DNA of 64,000 bases from Struthidea cinerea (lineage: Eukaryota > Chordata > Aves > Passeriformes > Corcoracidae). Position 1 is the first letter of the stretch; each line of letters starts with the position of its first letter. The DNA lies in assembly GCA_013397865.1 (NCBI GenBank), contig VZTI01003649.1:900340-964339 (forward strand), in the 5' to 3' direction. Both the position numbers and the translations under genes were made by a program. Positions 38,447-52,270 of this stretch are shown here, in pieces. The notes below the pieces were generated by a model. It did not search any database. It was not told the DNA's origin and saw nothing but the letters and a program-made list of their open reading frames with translations.

Positions 38447-38639
38447 CGCGTGGAAGTACCAGGCAGGGGCCGTCCTGTGTCCACCAGGACACACCAGCAG
38501 TACCCAGTTGATTGGTGGCATTGCACTGGTTTGTAGAGTCCTCCAGGAGCACACTCGGGGATGACGATACCCTCCCGCGGGTTCTGCCTGGCCTCCTCCA
38601 AGGCACTCTGCCTCTCCTGGTCACAGGAATGGACTTTTT
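38447..38639 (-). CDS. SMOC1: SMOC1 coding exon 8 (thyroglobulin type-1 domain 2)
   Basis: This 193-nt exon has acceptor ccttctgtcttccag and donor CACGCG|gtgaga. It encodes EKVHSCDQERQSALEEAR, then an NPREGIVIPEC segment, GLYKPVQCHQSTGYCWCV and GRPLPGTSTR. The pattern C...C...QC...CWCV is the hallmark of a thyroglobulin type-1 domain; five of its six cysteines are here and the sixth is in exon 9. The domain is essentially identical to mammalian SMOC1 as remembered, so it is under strong constraint. The exon ends with CG, and the next exon supplies the G of Arg. GC content is visibly higher than in the flanking introns. Confidence 0.97.
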
Positions 38640-41600
38640 CTGGAAGACAGAAGGGAGATTGGAGGGGGTGGAAAAAGAATCAAATCAAGATCACTTTCCT
38701 CAGGTCAACAGGATATGGGTATCCTTCACATCAGGAGCCCTTTGTGTCTGTTTCCTTCTCATCCACCATCAGTATGTCCACATCCTCAGGGACTCTGGGA
38801 CTTCTGGGTTGAGAGCTTTCTCCTACATTTAGCTGTGACACAAGATTATGGACTATAGACATTGACTGCTGGGTGCTCAGGATGCCAGTAACAGCAGGGA
38901 AAACTCTTCCTGATCACCTGGATTTGGGAAATGAACTGTCAGGTAACAATAATTCACTATTAATGCAGCCATGAGGTAAGCATTTCCCAAATCATGTTTT
39001 TGCAAACTGAGAGATCCTAAACTGTGACTTGTATTTTCCAGTTAAACAAAGGAGGCAAACACCCTGCCCTGCCCCTCTGTCTCTTCCTCCAGACTGCAAA
39101 ACACTCCTCCCTCTCAACAGCACCTCTCCAAAATGATCCCAAGAAGAGCAGGTTATGTTTTAACACAGCCTTATCCAGTGCAGACAGCATCTGCACACAC
39201 CTCAGCAGGGAACAGAATGGGATATCCCATTCCACCCACACTGCCATCACTTCTCCAGCACTTTCCACTGTTGTCCTCACCTGGAAAACAAAGGACATCC
39301 AACACTCCTTTCTACTGAGGGGCAGGTAGGGCCCTGTCCCTTAATAACCTATTACGCAGAAAAGGCTATTTCCAAACATGTTGTCGAAGAGAACAGAAGT
39401 GGCCTGCACCACAGAACAGGAGGAAGCCCAGAAGAGGCTTCTGCAGCCAGCCTGGCACACAGAGCCCTAGCACTGCCTGCAAAGGAGTGACGGGCGCATG
39501 GACAGTGCCAGGCTGCTGCCTCTCACATGAACCAGCCATCTAAGGGGGAAGAGAAGCACAGAGTACCTGCAGGATGATAAGACTTATTTGGCTCAACAGC
39601 CAGAAATTCTCAATTATAAGTCTTCAAATATTCTGGCTCTTTGACGAGTAGAAAAATTATTTCAACTTTGTAAACTACTGAAGGTATCACAGTGAGGAAA
39701 AGAAGGCAAGTCAAGACAGCTGAAAACACATCAAAGTCTAGGGTAACAAAAGATGACAATCTCACTCCTAACTTTTATCCTTAGGAGAGTGATGAAAAAC
39801 AGAAGCAGGAACAGCTGTCCTCTTCTTCCCTAGCCTTCCTCTCCCCTGCAGTTTACTGTGTTTTTAATTTTATTCTTATAACCAGGCCACAAGACCTGTA
39901 ATTCCTTGCCACAGCCAAGAGCCACCTCAAGCTTTCAATATATAAAATGCTTCCACTGACCAGCAATGACACCATAGGTTCATTCCAAATCTGTAGATGT
40001 TTGCATCATCAGCCAGCAGACACAGCATAACCTCAGTATCCCGCTCCCAGGACTGGCTCAGCATACAACTAACACGTGCTAAGGTTCCTTGTATTTTGCC
40101 TGTCTGTTGGTACACAGTTGTATCTTATATTTTGGTGATACATCATGCTGTAGAGAGTAAGTTTTGTTCCACATTTGGGGAACAGAAAGGATGCCAATTC
40201 ACGGCTTGGTAACAGCAGATACAAGAGACTCCAGCAGGTCTGCACAGCATCGCCTGAGTACAGCATGCCTGGGTACCAGAAGCATTTTTACTGGTTTCTA
40301 ACTGAACTGTAGCAGCTGAAAGAGTCTCAGAGACCCCAAAAAGTCTCACTCTCCTCAGCATTTCAGATCACTGTCAAGGCTGGGAATGTGAAGGGCACCT
40401 GAATTTTGCCACACACAAACCCATACAATAGAAACACAGAATAAAAACTTTTAAGTGTCGGTAAGTCTGACTCAAGCAGAGAGAAACTTCACCGGGAAGA
40501 AGCAGGAGGGGATAAAGTCAACAAAAACTGAAAGGGAACTCAAGCCTCAGCTGACATTTAAGCTGACTTCACTTTGCTGACATATTTCACATCTGACCAA
40601 AAAAAAAAAACATAAAAAAATAAAAAATTTAAAAAAAAATATTGTTCCCAAGATGTACGTGGACAGAGAAGTCACTGAGCCAGAGGCCTGCACGCTCCCT
40701 AACAAACCACTTACATCAAAGGGGCCCCACTTAGCCACAGTCTGCCTACAGCAATTCACACCTTGGCCATCAGGTGAGGCAAATCACTCAGGCAGCTCGG
40801 GGGAAGCAAAAAAGCAGGGGCAAAATTCTCTATCATCACTATATTATAAGCAAAAGAAAGAAAAACTTCTGCTAAAAAGGACTACATTCCAGGAATTTTT
40901 CTATCTAAATCCCAAAAGCTTTCATGAGTGCACAAAGTCAAACCAAGATTTCTCAAGTCCTTTAAGTCTTGCAAAACTCTCAGTAAAATTACCCTGAAAA
41001 AAATAAACTGTGTTTTCTTAGTATGTCAGAACAAAGAAATATGCCGCTTTTATTGAAATCAAGAGAAAAAAATAATAAATGTCTTTAATGAATTAGTATC
41101 TTATTTCACAAACATTTGCAGTTAGGTATGCAAATTACACAGAATAAATCTAAATACTTACACATTTGTGCTATGCCATGAAAAAATGGACTAAATTCTC
41201 TGCACGTATTAACAGAAATCTGTGGGAACTGAATAGTCACATTTACTACCAGAATACGTAACTAATTGGTAGTTGTTTCTGTTTGAGGGGTGTTTAAAGG
41301 CTGAGTGAAACAAATCTTACAGGCTTTGTTCAGTTGATATCAGATAGATGTAAGGATGCAAACTCTGCCATTGTCACCAGCATTCAGTAGCCCATCATTA
41401 GCAATGACAGCAGCACAACTGATGCATCAGGGAGATCATACTTTACTCATTCCTAATATACATGTAGAAGTACCTGCTGTGGGAGTTCCTCCCTGCTTTA
41501 CAGATTCTTGCTTCATCTCTTATACATGCTGAAGAGTCCCACATGGCATGGTTCTTCTCTGAACCCCTTCCAGATTCACCATGCCTTCCCTGAGCTGGAG

Positions 41601-44600
41601 ATCAGAACAGCAAACACACTGACTCTGACAACAGCCTTGTGGAAATTTCCTTCAGTGACATCTGTCTTGTAAGCAGAATGTATTAACTAGCACTAGTCCC
41701 CAAAGAGACTCTTTCCTCCAAGCTACCACTCTAACAGCACTTAATTCCCTTAAAAAATAAACATTAATATTAACAGTTGGGTATTCAAAAGCCAGCAAAA
41801 TCAGCTGGGAAGTCCATACCACCAGCTTCCCTAGTATGGGACTTGGCATGAACTGCATGCAGTGTCACCCTGAAAGATGGTCTCATGGGTAACAAAGGGA
41901 CCATCAAATGCTATCCCAGCTCCAGGACACTGAAGTCCTCCTGTTCCAGTCAAACTGCTTACTGGAAACTTTGCTGTTGTTGCCAAGGCCAGGTTAATGG
42001 AGAATAGTGAAAGCCTATGGCCAAGCTAGAAAGTTTAATGCCAGGTACGAAATTAAGCTGTCATCTTAGAAACTAGCATATATTTATTATACATGTAGGG
42101 TACTTAGAAGTCTGTTCCTTGTTAATGGGAGTTGCAGACACAGAAAGAAAGGTTTTCCTTCTTTCCCTAAACTGAACATTTAAAGAAAGAACATTTAAGA
42201 CAGCAAGTCAGTGGGACACAAACAGTCTTCCTAGAACAAATAATAATATTATACCCATTTATTTATCTATTTTAAAGGCACTGTCTCGTTCTACTGTTGT
42301 CTGCCATCTCTGCTTTGACTTAACCATCAACAAAGAAACCAAGTAACACTTGCCAACTTGCTGTTGCTGGGGAGTGAAACCTTCATGAGACAGCAAATCT
42401 AGAGTAAAAAAAACAAATTACAGGAAAAACCAATAGGGACTGTATGCACACCCAAAGAGAAGAGTCATTGGCAGAAATATCCATTTTACTTCAACTGCTC
42501 GGCTCTAAAATGCATTAAAACATATTTTTTAAGTAGTGTCTCTGAAGCCGTGAGCTATGGCAGGAAAACAGGGCTTGGACATCTGTAGTTGCACATTATT
42601 CATGCAACAATTTTCCCCTAGTAATGGCCTTCTGAGGAATACATGGTCACATTCATAAAAAGGTCTCTCATTCCTGGTCCCTTAAGTACACACATTCAAA
42701 CATACATCTAGTGCCTGCACAATAAAAATAAAAATGGATGAGGTTAGGGACTCGTCTGACTGTCTAATAAACTATATGGTTATTAAAGAGATGGGGTGCT
42801 TGTTTATCCCACAAAGCTGAGAAGAGAGGGTGTCTAGTAGCATCTAGCCAAAGGCTTGTGCTTAACAGTTCTCATGCTCATCTTGCCAGGCTGTGTGCAG
42901 GCACTGGGGATGAGGCAGCCTCCCCCAGCTGCTCTCCTGACATGGAACAACTCTCACTGCTACCAGAGCCAAAGCACCAGCCATCATTCACTGTGGCTGT
43001 GGATGATTAGGGTGGGACATAAGGAACAACTGCCATCCAACCACAGAAGATTATTTTTTGAACATTGCTCTTCTGCACCCAAATCTTTTCTTGTTAAAAG
43101 AAGAGGGAGACTGTGGCACCAAAACCAACCACCTTGGAGAGATTCCTACACCCTTAAGAATCAGGATTCTTTCTTCCAAATCAAGCAAAAGAGAGGGTCT
43201 AACTATGCTATGCTTCTGCTCAGCCCCAATGAACAGCCTAAACCCAGAGCTACAGGCTGTACCAGGCAGGGCAGATTTCCTTCTCTTTCTCTCTCTCTCT
43301 CATTTCTTTTGACCAGAAATTCTGTCTGGACCAGTAAAGCTTTTCCCATGGAATTCCCACAAAAAGCTTCAGTTTTAATGAACAAGCATTCATCACAAGG
43401 GGAGGAAAAGGTCTTTTACTGAAGATTCTTGACCAATCCCCATTGTTAGTGCTGCAACAGGAACCTCACTTCAAAATAACATTTAAAAAAAAACAAAACC
43501 CAAACACATCTCCCCCAAATTTTTTTTTGTTCAACTCCCAACTTTCCTCTCAGTGAGGCAGTAGTGCAGCACAGAACAAAGGGGAGCAGCATGGCTATCT
43601 AGTGCCAAGTTCCTACTGACCTCCTGTGCCAACCCAAACATGAGGACTAAGTGCCTTTGTGCCTCAGTTTTCCTTTCAGTGAGAAAAAGTGTTTGCCTGT
43701 CTCCCAGGGGACCTTAATTCAGACAGGGTCAATTTCTCATGTGCCTTTACACTGCTGTGGCAGAAAACAAGAGCTTTGAACTGGTTATTTTATCACAGCA
43801 CATATATCAGCTTAAAGCTGCTTTTACGTTGTATACGGAAGCTCTAATGTGAGCAGGACCCAGGTCCACTTCAGGAGAACAGGTACCTCATCCCAGTACG
43901 GAGCTTACAAAAGCTGTGGGCAGAAAGCAACAGGTTACATCAGCAGCCCAAACCTGCATCCTTTCCCCCTTGGAAAGAGCATTTGAAAAGCCTTAAGTAT
44001 GCACATGCACAAGTGCTGGCAGGACTAGCAAAGCAATGCAGTGAATAGGCCCTTACGGCCTGTTCCCTGAGCAGGGCTGTGGGTGGAGGGAGAGAAACAA
44101 CCCCTTCTGTGTTTACTGGGAGCACAATAACAGCTGAGCAAATACAGCTCATGGGGATAGCATAAATCTCTCCACACCTCTGTTAGTCATCAGTACTGAT
44201 ACCCACTCCACCCTGTTCTGTCTGCGATCGTGGTCCCTCCAGAGTTTTCTGGCTAACTCGAAGGTAAAAAGAAAAACAAACCTTGCAGGTGTTCCCACAC
44301 TGTACCAGTTGAGCAGTCTTTGCTTTACCTTGGTACTCACTCAATTCCATTTCTCAAGGCATAGGCTACAGAGGAAGCAGATGTTACTGCATGTTCCAGT
44401 GCTGAACAAGTACAATGCAAAGGCTTAACAGGTAGGTTATAATTTTCAAAAATGCATTATTCCAAGTGGCTCGTTAAACTTCAGCTATCCAGGAACACAT
44501 GCTTCCCCTGCTATTTTCCTTCTGCTCAGAGATAAGGCTGCACTGCATTCCCACCAGTGTTATATGATGAGAAGCCTATTCAATATCTACCCTATAACTT

Positions 44601-45595
44601 GAAATAAGGAGGACTGGCTCAAGAAAGCACCATCTCACAGATTAGAGCAAACTTAGTGAGGGACTTTCTGAGGCACAACTTGTGCTCATTTTGCCGAACC
44701 TGTGGGCATTGCATCCTGCCCAGCTAAGAAAAGAGTGTGCTCCACAGGGCTTCCAACCCACACAGCATTAAAGATCCACACCTGCACATCTCAAAATCTG
44801 TCAGTTGAAAGCTACCTGTCCTTGCAATTCTAACTCAACTGCCTTTCAGGCAGGCCTTGGACTCTTTATACCATCCCATCCCACAAGCAGTCAGTCACAC
44901 AGTCCTAGCCCTCCGAGAGCTATAGCCAGACTAGCTGAAAGATGGCAGAAAAAGCAGAATGCTTATTTTATGGCTGTAGTACATCATCCTGGAAAAAAAC
45001 TGCGAATATCTTCATGTTCATATACAATGCATTAGATAGACCTCTGAATAAATTCTGGTTCATTAGAGCATATTGTAAGTTGTGTCATTCTCATAACCAA
45101 ATGAGGAAAATGCAAAATACATACAATTACTGTGAGATAGTTACCTAACACAACAGGCTAAGAAAAAGATGCTCTCCAAGACAAGAAGTCTCAAAAGTTC
45201 TGTGAGAGAGTTGTTCAGTTTTGAAAGCTACCATGAGACTTGTATCAAATTAAATGACAACTCTGGCCAATGGAACAGAGCATCCAATTTACAGACTGAA
45301 CTTCAGGAAAGAATTCAAAGTCACATTCAACAAATGGTTTTAAATCAGTGTAATCACAACTTACAAGTACAAACCGTAACAGCCAGCAAGGAAAAATCCA
45401 GCACATGGGGAGGAAATTACTAGCGAGACAGCAAGACTTGGAAAAAGGTAGACCACAATAAAGTCTGCAACTTCATGACATTGCAAACAACAACAACAAA
45501 AAAAAATCCGAACAGGTAAATCCAGCTGTGGAATGTAATGACAGGGGCTTCACATAAGGAACAGGCACTAAATACCGGTGAGCCTTTAAATCAGC

Positions 45596-45770
45596 CCTGT
45601 GTACAAGCACTGGGCACTGCACTTTGAGGGACAGGAGGATTGTTTGGCAAGAGGGTATGAGAGAGCAAGGGGAACAGGCAAAGGTCTAGGATACTTGATC
45701 TATGAGAAAAGGCTAAAAGAATTCTATTTGTTTAGTCTAGGGATGACATTCAGTCTTCTGAGACATAAAA
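45596..45770 (+). mobile_element. Probable old CR1/LINE remnant
   Basis: The translated plus frame (YEKRLKEFYLFSL) resembles the CR1 ORF2 stretch usually reading like YEERLRELGLFSL. Nucleotide similarity is diffuse and the ends are unclear; an A15 tract follows at 45783. It could also be another LINE family. Confidence 0.45.
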
Positions 45771-47770
45771 GCTGTTCTATTAAAAAAAAAAAAAAAAGAT
45801 AGCCATAGATAATTTTTTTCCTTCCCCTTGGGTAGTTCAAGTATCAGACAGCTTACTTGGAGAAAGGAGATATAGGTTTAATATAAAAAAGCCCTGGTGA
45901 TTAACTGTTCACTAATTGGAAGAGGCAGTGGGATCTCTGTTGTCACATTAGGAACAGGTTATGTGTGTCAGAGCTGTTATTAATTAATTGGATATGACCC
46001 TGGGTTAAAATAGGGAGAAAAAACTACTTGAATCTCTTCAGGTCTTTCTTGCTCTCCTCATGCAGGCTGAGAAACTCCAGCAGATCCTCAATGACTGAGG
46101 CAACCTCTTTTCTAACACAGACTAAAATCTCGAAGATATTTGATCTGGTTTAAGTTTCCAGATTTTGGAGTCTGATCCCCTCTAATGCACCTGGCTTCCA
46201 TATCCTGTATGACAGCTGTACCTGTGCAGTACCTTCACAATGACAACAGTTTCTGTAGTCTGAGCAGAGAAATTTGGCATCAAAATGCAGCCTCTTCACT
46301 TCTTGACATCAGGATGGTTCCTCAGCAGAAGAAAAATCTTTCAACCTTAGACACTGCCCTTGTCATTTTGAGACAAAGCTACACAGTCTGTGTTTTTTCT
46401 TCCCTAATGCCTCTTTTCCATTTCACATAGTTTCTAAGCACTGTGAGCTTGTGGCATACCTAGCTTTGACATAAGCCACCTGTCTCTGAACACATTCATT
46501 TTCCCTATACTCCTTTTTCACTGCACTCTTTCCACATTAAGGAATGCTGTTCAATAAAACTAAAAACAATAGATGTTTCCACTGGAGCCTTAGCATTATT
46601 GGGAAACTTTTTTCGCTTCCACACCTGTTTTTTAATAGTCCTTGGAACAGCTAGTAGAACAGCTAGTAAAGCAATTACTGGAGAACTTGCCTACCTCTTG
46701 TATCTAGAGTATGCAAGCACACTGTTTTTTTCAGTACTGTAACTGTGCAATTACAGGACACCAAACAGAAAGTCTTTGAAAACTGTCACAGGCAGGTAAA
46801 AAGTGATTCAGACTGGTCTTCCTATCTACAGCAACATTATATTTAATGCTGCTACTGGTGAGGCACAGAAGGCAAGAGAGACAGATTTAAAGTGTGATGA
46901 GCCTTTTCATGTAGTGACAGACCAGTTTGTTTCCTGTAATATTTCACACTTTATAAGGAGGCAGAGGGAATTGCCCCTGACAGGAATCTAGCACTCACTT
47001 TTGGATATTTACCCAGAGTCAACTGTCTCTGGGCAGAATATCCAGGCTTTGGAAGTTCAGTGACATAGCATGGGATTCGGACATCAGCCATGGGACAGAG
47101 AAACTGCTCCCACTTCATCCATGCCATGAGATGGATGTCCCTGCCCTAGCTTAAAAGGCAAGGGAAGTACTACAGACTGACACTATGTCTGAAGTTAGTG
47201 TTCCCAGTGGGATTTCTCTGAATTGCAGCGTTACACAGGCAACAGTCCCTCCATCTGTGGGAGTCCATGCATTCTGGCGGGCTGAGCTCCAGAGAGAAGC
47301 TGCAGTTTTGTGCTACCAGAGCCTGTTCAGTCAGCTTAAGGTGAGGTGGGAGACTGCTGACACCAGCAGGACCACAGACTTCCCTGCCAGCTGGGGAAAC
47401 CAGAGAAGTGTCACTCCATTCACTCAGAGTGAGGCCAGACAGTTTAACACCTTCCTCCCTCAAGTGTCCCATGAGATCAAATGCTACCTTGCTTTGTAAA
47501 TGCACTCCCATCTCTTTCTCTGAAGGTGTGTTCTCTGCACAGCTTCTTTCCTCTTTAGATGCAACCCCTGGATCTTCCAGCCAAGGTCTTTCCAGCTAGT
47601 TACACACCATTTCAACAGTCTGAAAAACAAGTACTTAAGCCACCCCTGAACTGCACCACAAAATGTACTCACATGCTCCCACTAACTATTTGCTTATTTT
47701 AGTGGTCTGGCAAAATACAAAAATAAGATGACCACCAAGGTAAAGGGAACAAGAGGATGGCAGATCCACA

Positions 47771-47784
47771 CCCCCCCCCCCCCC
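47771..47784. repeat. C14 homopolymer
   Basis: Fourteen C on the plus strand (G14 in SMOC1 transcript sense). Likely length-polymorphic and error-prone in sequencing. Confidence 0.95.
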
Positions 47785-47866
47785 AAACTATACACAGGAC
47801 TCTTAAAACACAGCTCATAGCTCTGATAACGTCAGTTTGAAAGCAAAGAGATGGTCAACAAAGAGG

Positions 47867-48153
47867 TTGTAGTGAGGTGGGGGTTGATCTCTTTTCCCGT
47901 GTAACAAGTGAGAGGAGGAAAGGGAACAGCCTCCACTTGCACCGAAGGAGGTTTAGATTGGACATTAGAAAAAGGGTTGTCAAGCACTGGAACAGGCTTC
48001 CCAGGAAAGTGATTGAGTCACCATCCTTGGAGGCATTTAAGAAATACAAAGATGTCACAATTAGGGACATGGTTTAGTGGTGAACTTGGGTTCAACTGGG
48101 TTAAGGGCTGGACTTCATCTTAAGGGTCTTTTCCAACTTAAATGATTCTATGA
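47867..48153 (+). mobile_element. CR1 3'-end fragment
   Basis: Plus orientation, ending aaatgattctatga, the CR1 3' terminus. The frame at 47877-48077 encodes the ORF2 C-terminus (FRLDIRKRVVKHWNRLPRK, SPSLEAFKK). It is antisense to SMOC1, unlike the other clear CR1 copies here. Confidence 0.92.
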
Positions 48154-51100
48154 CACTTTCCCATGCTGCTGCTCCACAAGCCCTACTCAGGGGCCTCACA
48201 CATTTCCCTTACCTACTCACTCCACCTCCAAGACCCACCAAAGGAGAGAACTTCTTCACTCTAAGCCTGGCATCAACAGACACCTTCATGGGAGGGGTAG
48301 GGTTTTCCAAAGTTCTGGAATGCAGCTCTTCTTCACAGCCTTATGCTGTACTAGGTAATACTCACAGCCTTCTTGGACAACTCTGGGGGCAGCAAATGCT
48401 CATAGGGATACACTGAGTTGTGTTTTGAACCCTTTTTTTTCTTCACTTGTCTCTTTGCAAATCACTTGCAAGCCCCATCAGGGCTTTTGGTTTCAGGAGA
48501 AGCCTACCTAGGTCTAAACCTTTTCCAGTGGTTATTTAGGAGCTAGTAATGACACTTACCTTGAAACAGCTCCTCCTTAACTGTGGTACCTCAGAAATGT
48601 GGTGAATTTGACAGGAACATTTCAAGAGAGGCAGGAAGGTGAGTCAATATGTGTAGCCTTTCTGCAGGCATCAGCATACATTCAAATGGATGTCTGAAGT
48701 GCAGATTCACAAATGAGACTGTGGCAAATGCTGCTATTGCATACAGCAAGGAGCACTGTGCTGCTAAGGAGCTACTTCAGCATATCAATGCAGCCAGCCC
48801 CTTCAATCCGAATCGGCTTCTGCTGAAAAGCAAAACAAACTCGACAAAGTTCACCACTCTCAGTTTGTCCCTGTATGTCCAGCTAATGCCTGGTGCTGGA
48901 GCTTATTTCCTCTCTCTTCCCCACCAAATCCCCAGAGGTTTTAAATGTGGGGTTGTTTTCTATTTCCCCTTCTACCCCAGCTTCTTATATCTTTGCCCCT
49001 TCTCCTACTGCTCCTTGTCCACTTGCCTGAACTGGCAGCTGCAGAATAGCAGTTATGACTCCACATCTAAAGTAATTTGTTTTCTTTCTTTGGGGGATTA
49101 GGAGGGGGGGAGTGACTGAATTCTTTGGGAATGATTTATTGCACAGCACTCAGGGGGAGCTTCATTTATTTGGCTAGCTGCATATGGTTTAACACCTATG
49201 GTTGCATGCTGATTATTATACAATGTTATTTTTCCCACTTGTATACTTTGCACCTTTTCATAGAGCAGATTAACTGGTCCCCAATGGCATGTTATTTATG
49301 ACTTTGTTTGCTGGCTGTCTGAGAAGGGTCCTGGTCCTAGATTCTTCCATTCCCCCTGCCTCTGCTCTCTCCTACATACTCCCTTCTTCACCACACACAC
49401 CTGTCACACTGAAACCGTGGGAGAATCACCCTTGGGCATCACACATATCATCCCTCTCAGAACTTCCAAAAGGGAAGAAGAGACAGAGGCCTCCCAAGCA
49501 GCAGCCAAGACAGGAAAGGATGCCTGAACCACAGATGGAGCCAGAGGGAAGGGAGGGATAATAAATAAGGAAGAAACATCACATTTTGGCTTGCAAGGAA
49601 GCAGGAACTCAGCAAATAAGAGCCTATATTTGTTGTGAAAATGTAATGGAATTAGTAAGTTTTCATTTCATATTCAACAGGAGCTTCTCTTGAAATTGCT
49701 TTATTTGATATCAAGCCAGAATCTAAATTAAAATTAATTCAAAACAAAACCAAAACAAACCCTCATAAAAAGAAAGGGCTGGGAGGTCTAATACAAAGGT
49801 CTGAAAAGAAATAGTTGTGACAGATGGGACAATAGTCACAGACTTTTAGCCCAATGGTTTTGACAGGTTAGAGGAGCACTGTGTTGGGGAGGTACTGGCT
49901 CCAGATGCAGGAAAAGAACCAAGGAGGATACATTAATAGAAGACAGTAGAAAAGACAAAAGCTTTCTGACACACTGGTTCCCTCCCACAAACTCTTGTTC
50001 TTGACACCATCAATGACACTTTTTTCCTCTTCAGCTAGGGAGAAATTCAAAAGCCTTTAACTAATCCCAGGTGTTATGCCCAGAGGAGACAGAAGCATGA
50101 AAATGTTTACCAAGGAGGAGTGAAGTCAGCATTAGAATGTCGTCCATAGGCACAAAAATTTTCCAATTCAAATGCCACCATAACATCTTATCCAGATGTT
50201 CCTAAAGCACAATTATTCCTGACTACTGCCCCTTTTCAACCAACCTGCTTTCCTGCCAAAGTGATAGCTGTCTCCTCCCCTCGGTATCCTGACTAACACT
50301 AACCAGCCGCAGATTTTGGGGAAGAGCCTACAGTCCTGTATTAGACATTTGGACAGTAATATTACCAGAAGTGGCACAGAGAGAGAGCCAGCTAGTTTGG
50401 AACTAACACAGCTAGTTTAGTAATAATGGAAAATAGGAAAAAAGCAGCAGAAGAAGCAGAAGTCCATGGTCTCATGTCTTTAAATAACAAGATGGGGAGT
50501 ACTGTGCACCAAGAGTAGGACAAGACACCTAAGCAATAAGGCTGAGAAGACAGGATAAAGACAGGTGTGAAATTACCCCCATTAATAACACTCTTTTGCT
50601 TTTCAAGAACCTCATCTGAATCTACCTGTGGCTCCCTGTTCTCTGCAGTGTTCCACATTTCCAAGGCATGAAAAAATTTGCTCCAACTCCAGATAACTAC
50701 ACATTCAACACATAGGTGCAAGGTCTCCCCACTCTGGAAAATAGTATAGGAATTCAAGCTCTTTGTGTTTATCCCCACTTCTGAAAAGGAAAGTCCTAAT
50801 AACAAATTAAACTCTTGTCTAACCTTGGCTATTTTTGGGGTACTCCACTAAAACTTGAAAAGAGCTTCCTTCTCAAGCTCTGTCCCATTATATGTTCACC
50901 TCACCTGACTCAAGAGGAACTACACTAATTCTCAGTGTAGTCTCAAGCAGACTCCTTTTTAATGTATGGGATTGCAGAAAGCCTCCATATGGATAAGGCA
51001 ACATACCCATGAGTACGTTAACCCTTGGGGCAATTACTACCCTGATCATTAAGAAAGGCATGCAGCAAAATGGTGTCACTTCCTAGTTGAGTACTAGAGA

Positions 51101-52240
51101 ACAATTTTGGGGGGTGCCATGGGTGTTTTCTTATCTTTTTTTCCTGCCAAGTGGGAAAAAAGACCCCTTAAGGAACACAGACAAACCAGAGAACCCAGGT
51201 CCTGGTAGTAACACTTGATATAATCATATCCCACTTCACTGTGCAGATCTCTGGAGACAAACTGCACCCAAGAGTTAAGACACTCCCTTTCAGGTGGATG
51301 GCAGAATACGTACAGATGTGAAATTTTCAAGTGGTTTCCCCCTTTGAAAAGCCCTAATGCTTGGTCTTTGAGTTGACTCAATTAAGAAAAAGAAATGTGA
51401 ACACCACCATTCTTGTTTTCAAAGCTCATTCAGTTATACTCTGTTCAATAAGAGCTCCTGACAGGAGAAAGCTCTATCACTGGAATGCCATCATGACATG
51501 CTAGCACAATGCCTGGGTGCCAGAGCTGAACAGAACAGGCCACATGGAATTCACCAAGCAAGACTTTGAAACAAACAACTACGGGTTTTTTCTTTTCTAT
51601 TTTTTTTTTTTAAACTAGGCACAGCACACACAAACCTGTCTTCAGCTGCTGACCTTAATATATTACTCATTCTTCCTTTCAAATAACGTCATTTTCAAAA
51701 CCCCAGTGACTGAAGAATATTTACTTGAGGCTGCTACTGCTGGTTTCTCCAGAGCTGTTTATTTTTCCGTGCAGGGGCTCATTACATCATTCTGTGGTTT
51801 TCTTAAAGGTTGTCACGGTAAGCTGGATACAGGCTGGAAACTCTTGCTAACTAAAACCAAATCACTAAGTAGCACAAATGAATTTGGAGATAACCCAGCT
51901 CTGGAAGTGAGGAAAATCCCTGGATTCCTCAGTGGAGATGGGGTGCTCCTAAACAAGCAGCCATTAGATTTCTTGGAAGTGGAAAACATTATCAAATCCT
52001 TCCCTAGATTAAGAACTTTAAAAAAAAAAAAATCACTTGGACTGTTGCAGGCTGGAATAGGTTGGGGGTGAGGGGAGGAGGCTGAAACAGTAAAAGTAGA
52101 ATGAATAAACAGTTCCCAGCCATGCTGATTAAAGAACAGCCATTGCAAGAACCCCATCTGAATCACCTCCTGCTCTGACAGTGTTAAGAACGACTCATCA
52201 CAGAGGGCAGTGCTAGGTAACTTAGTTAGCTTAAGGTATC

Positions 52241-52270
52241 CATGTGCATGCACATGCAGATGTGCATGTT
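52241..52270. repeat. Alternating purine-pyrimidine stretch
   Basis: An atgtgcatgcacatgc-like run with internal palindromes; sequence of this type can adopt Z-DNA. No functional evidence. Confidence 0.5.

Noticed and set aside
42856..43422. 188-codon plus-strand open frame, the longest in the window
   Set aside because: It includes a TC-rich tract, shows no recognisable domain, and is antisense within a SMOC1 intron; treated as chance.
46645..46675. Two copies of an aacagctagta unit
   Set aside because: A small local duplication with no wider structure.
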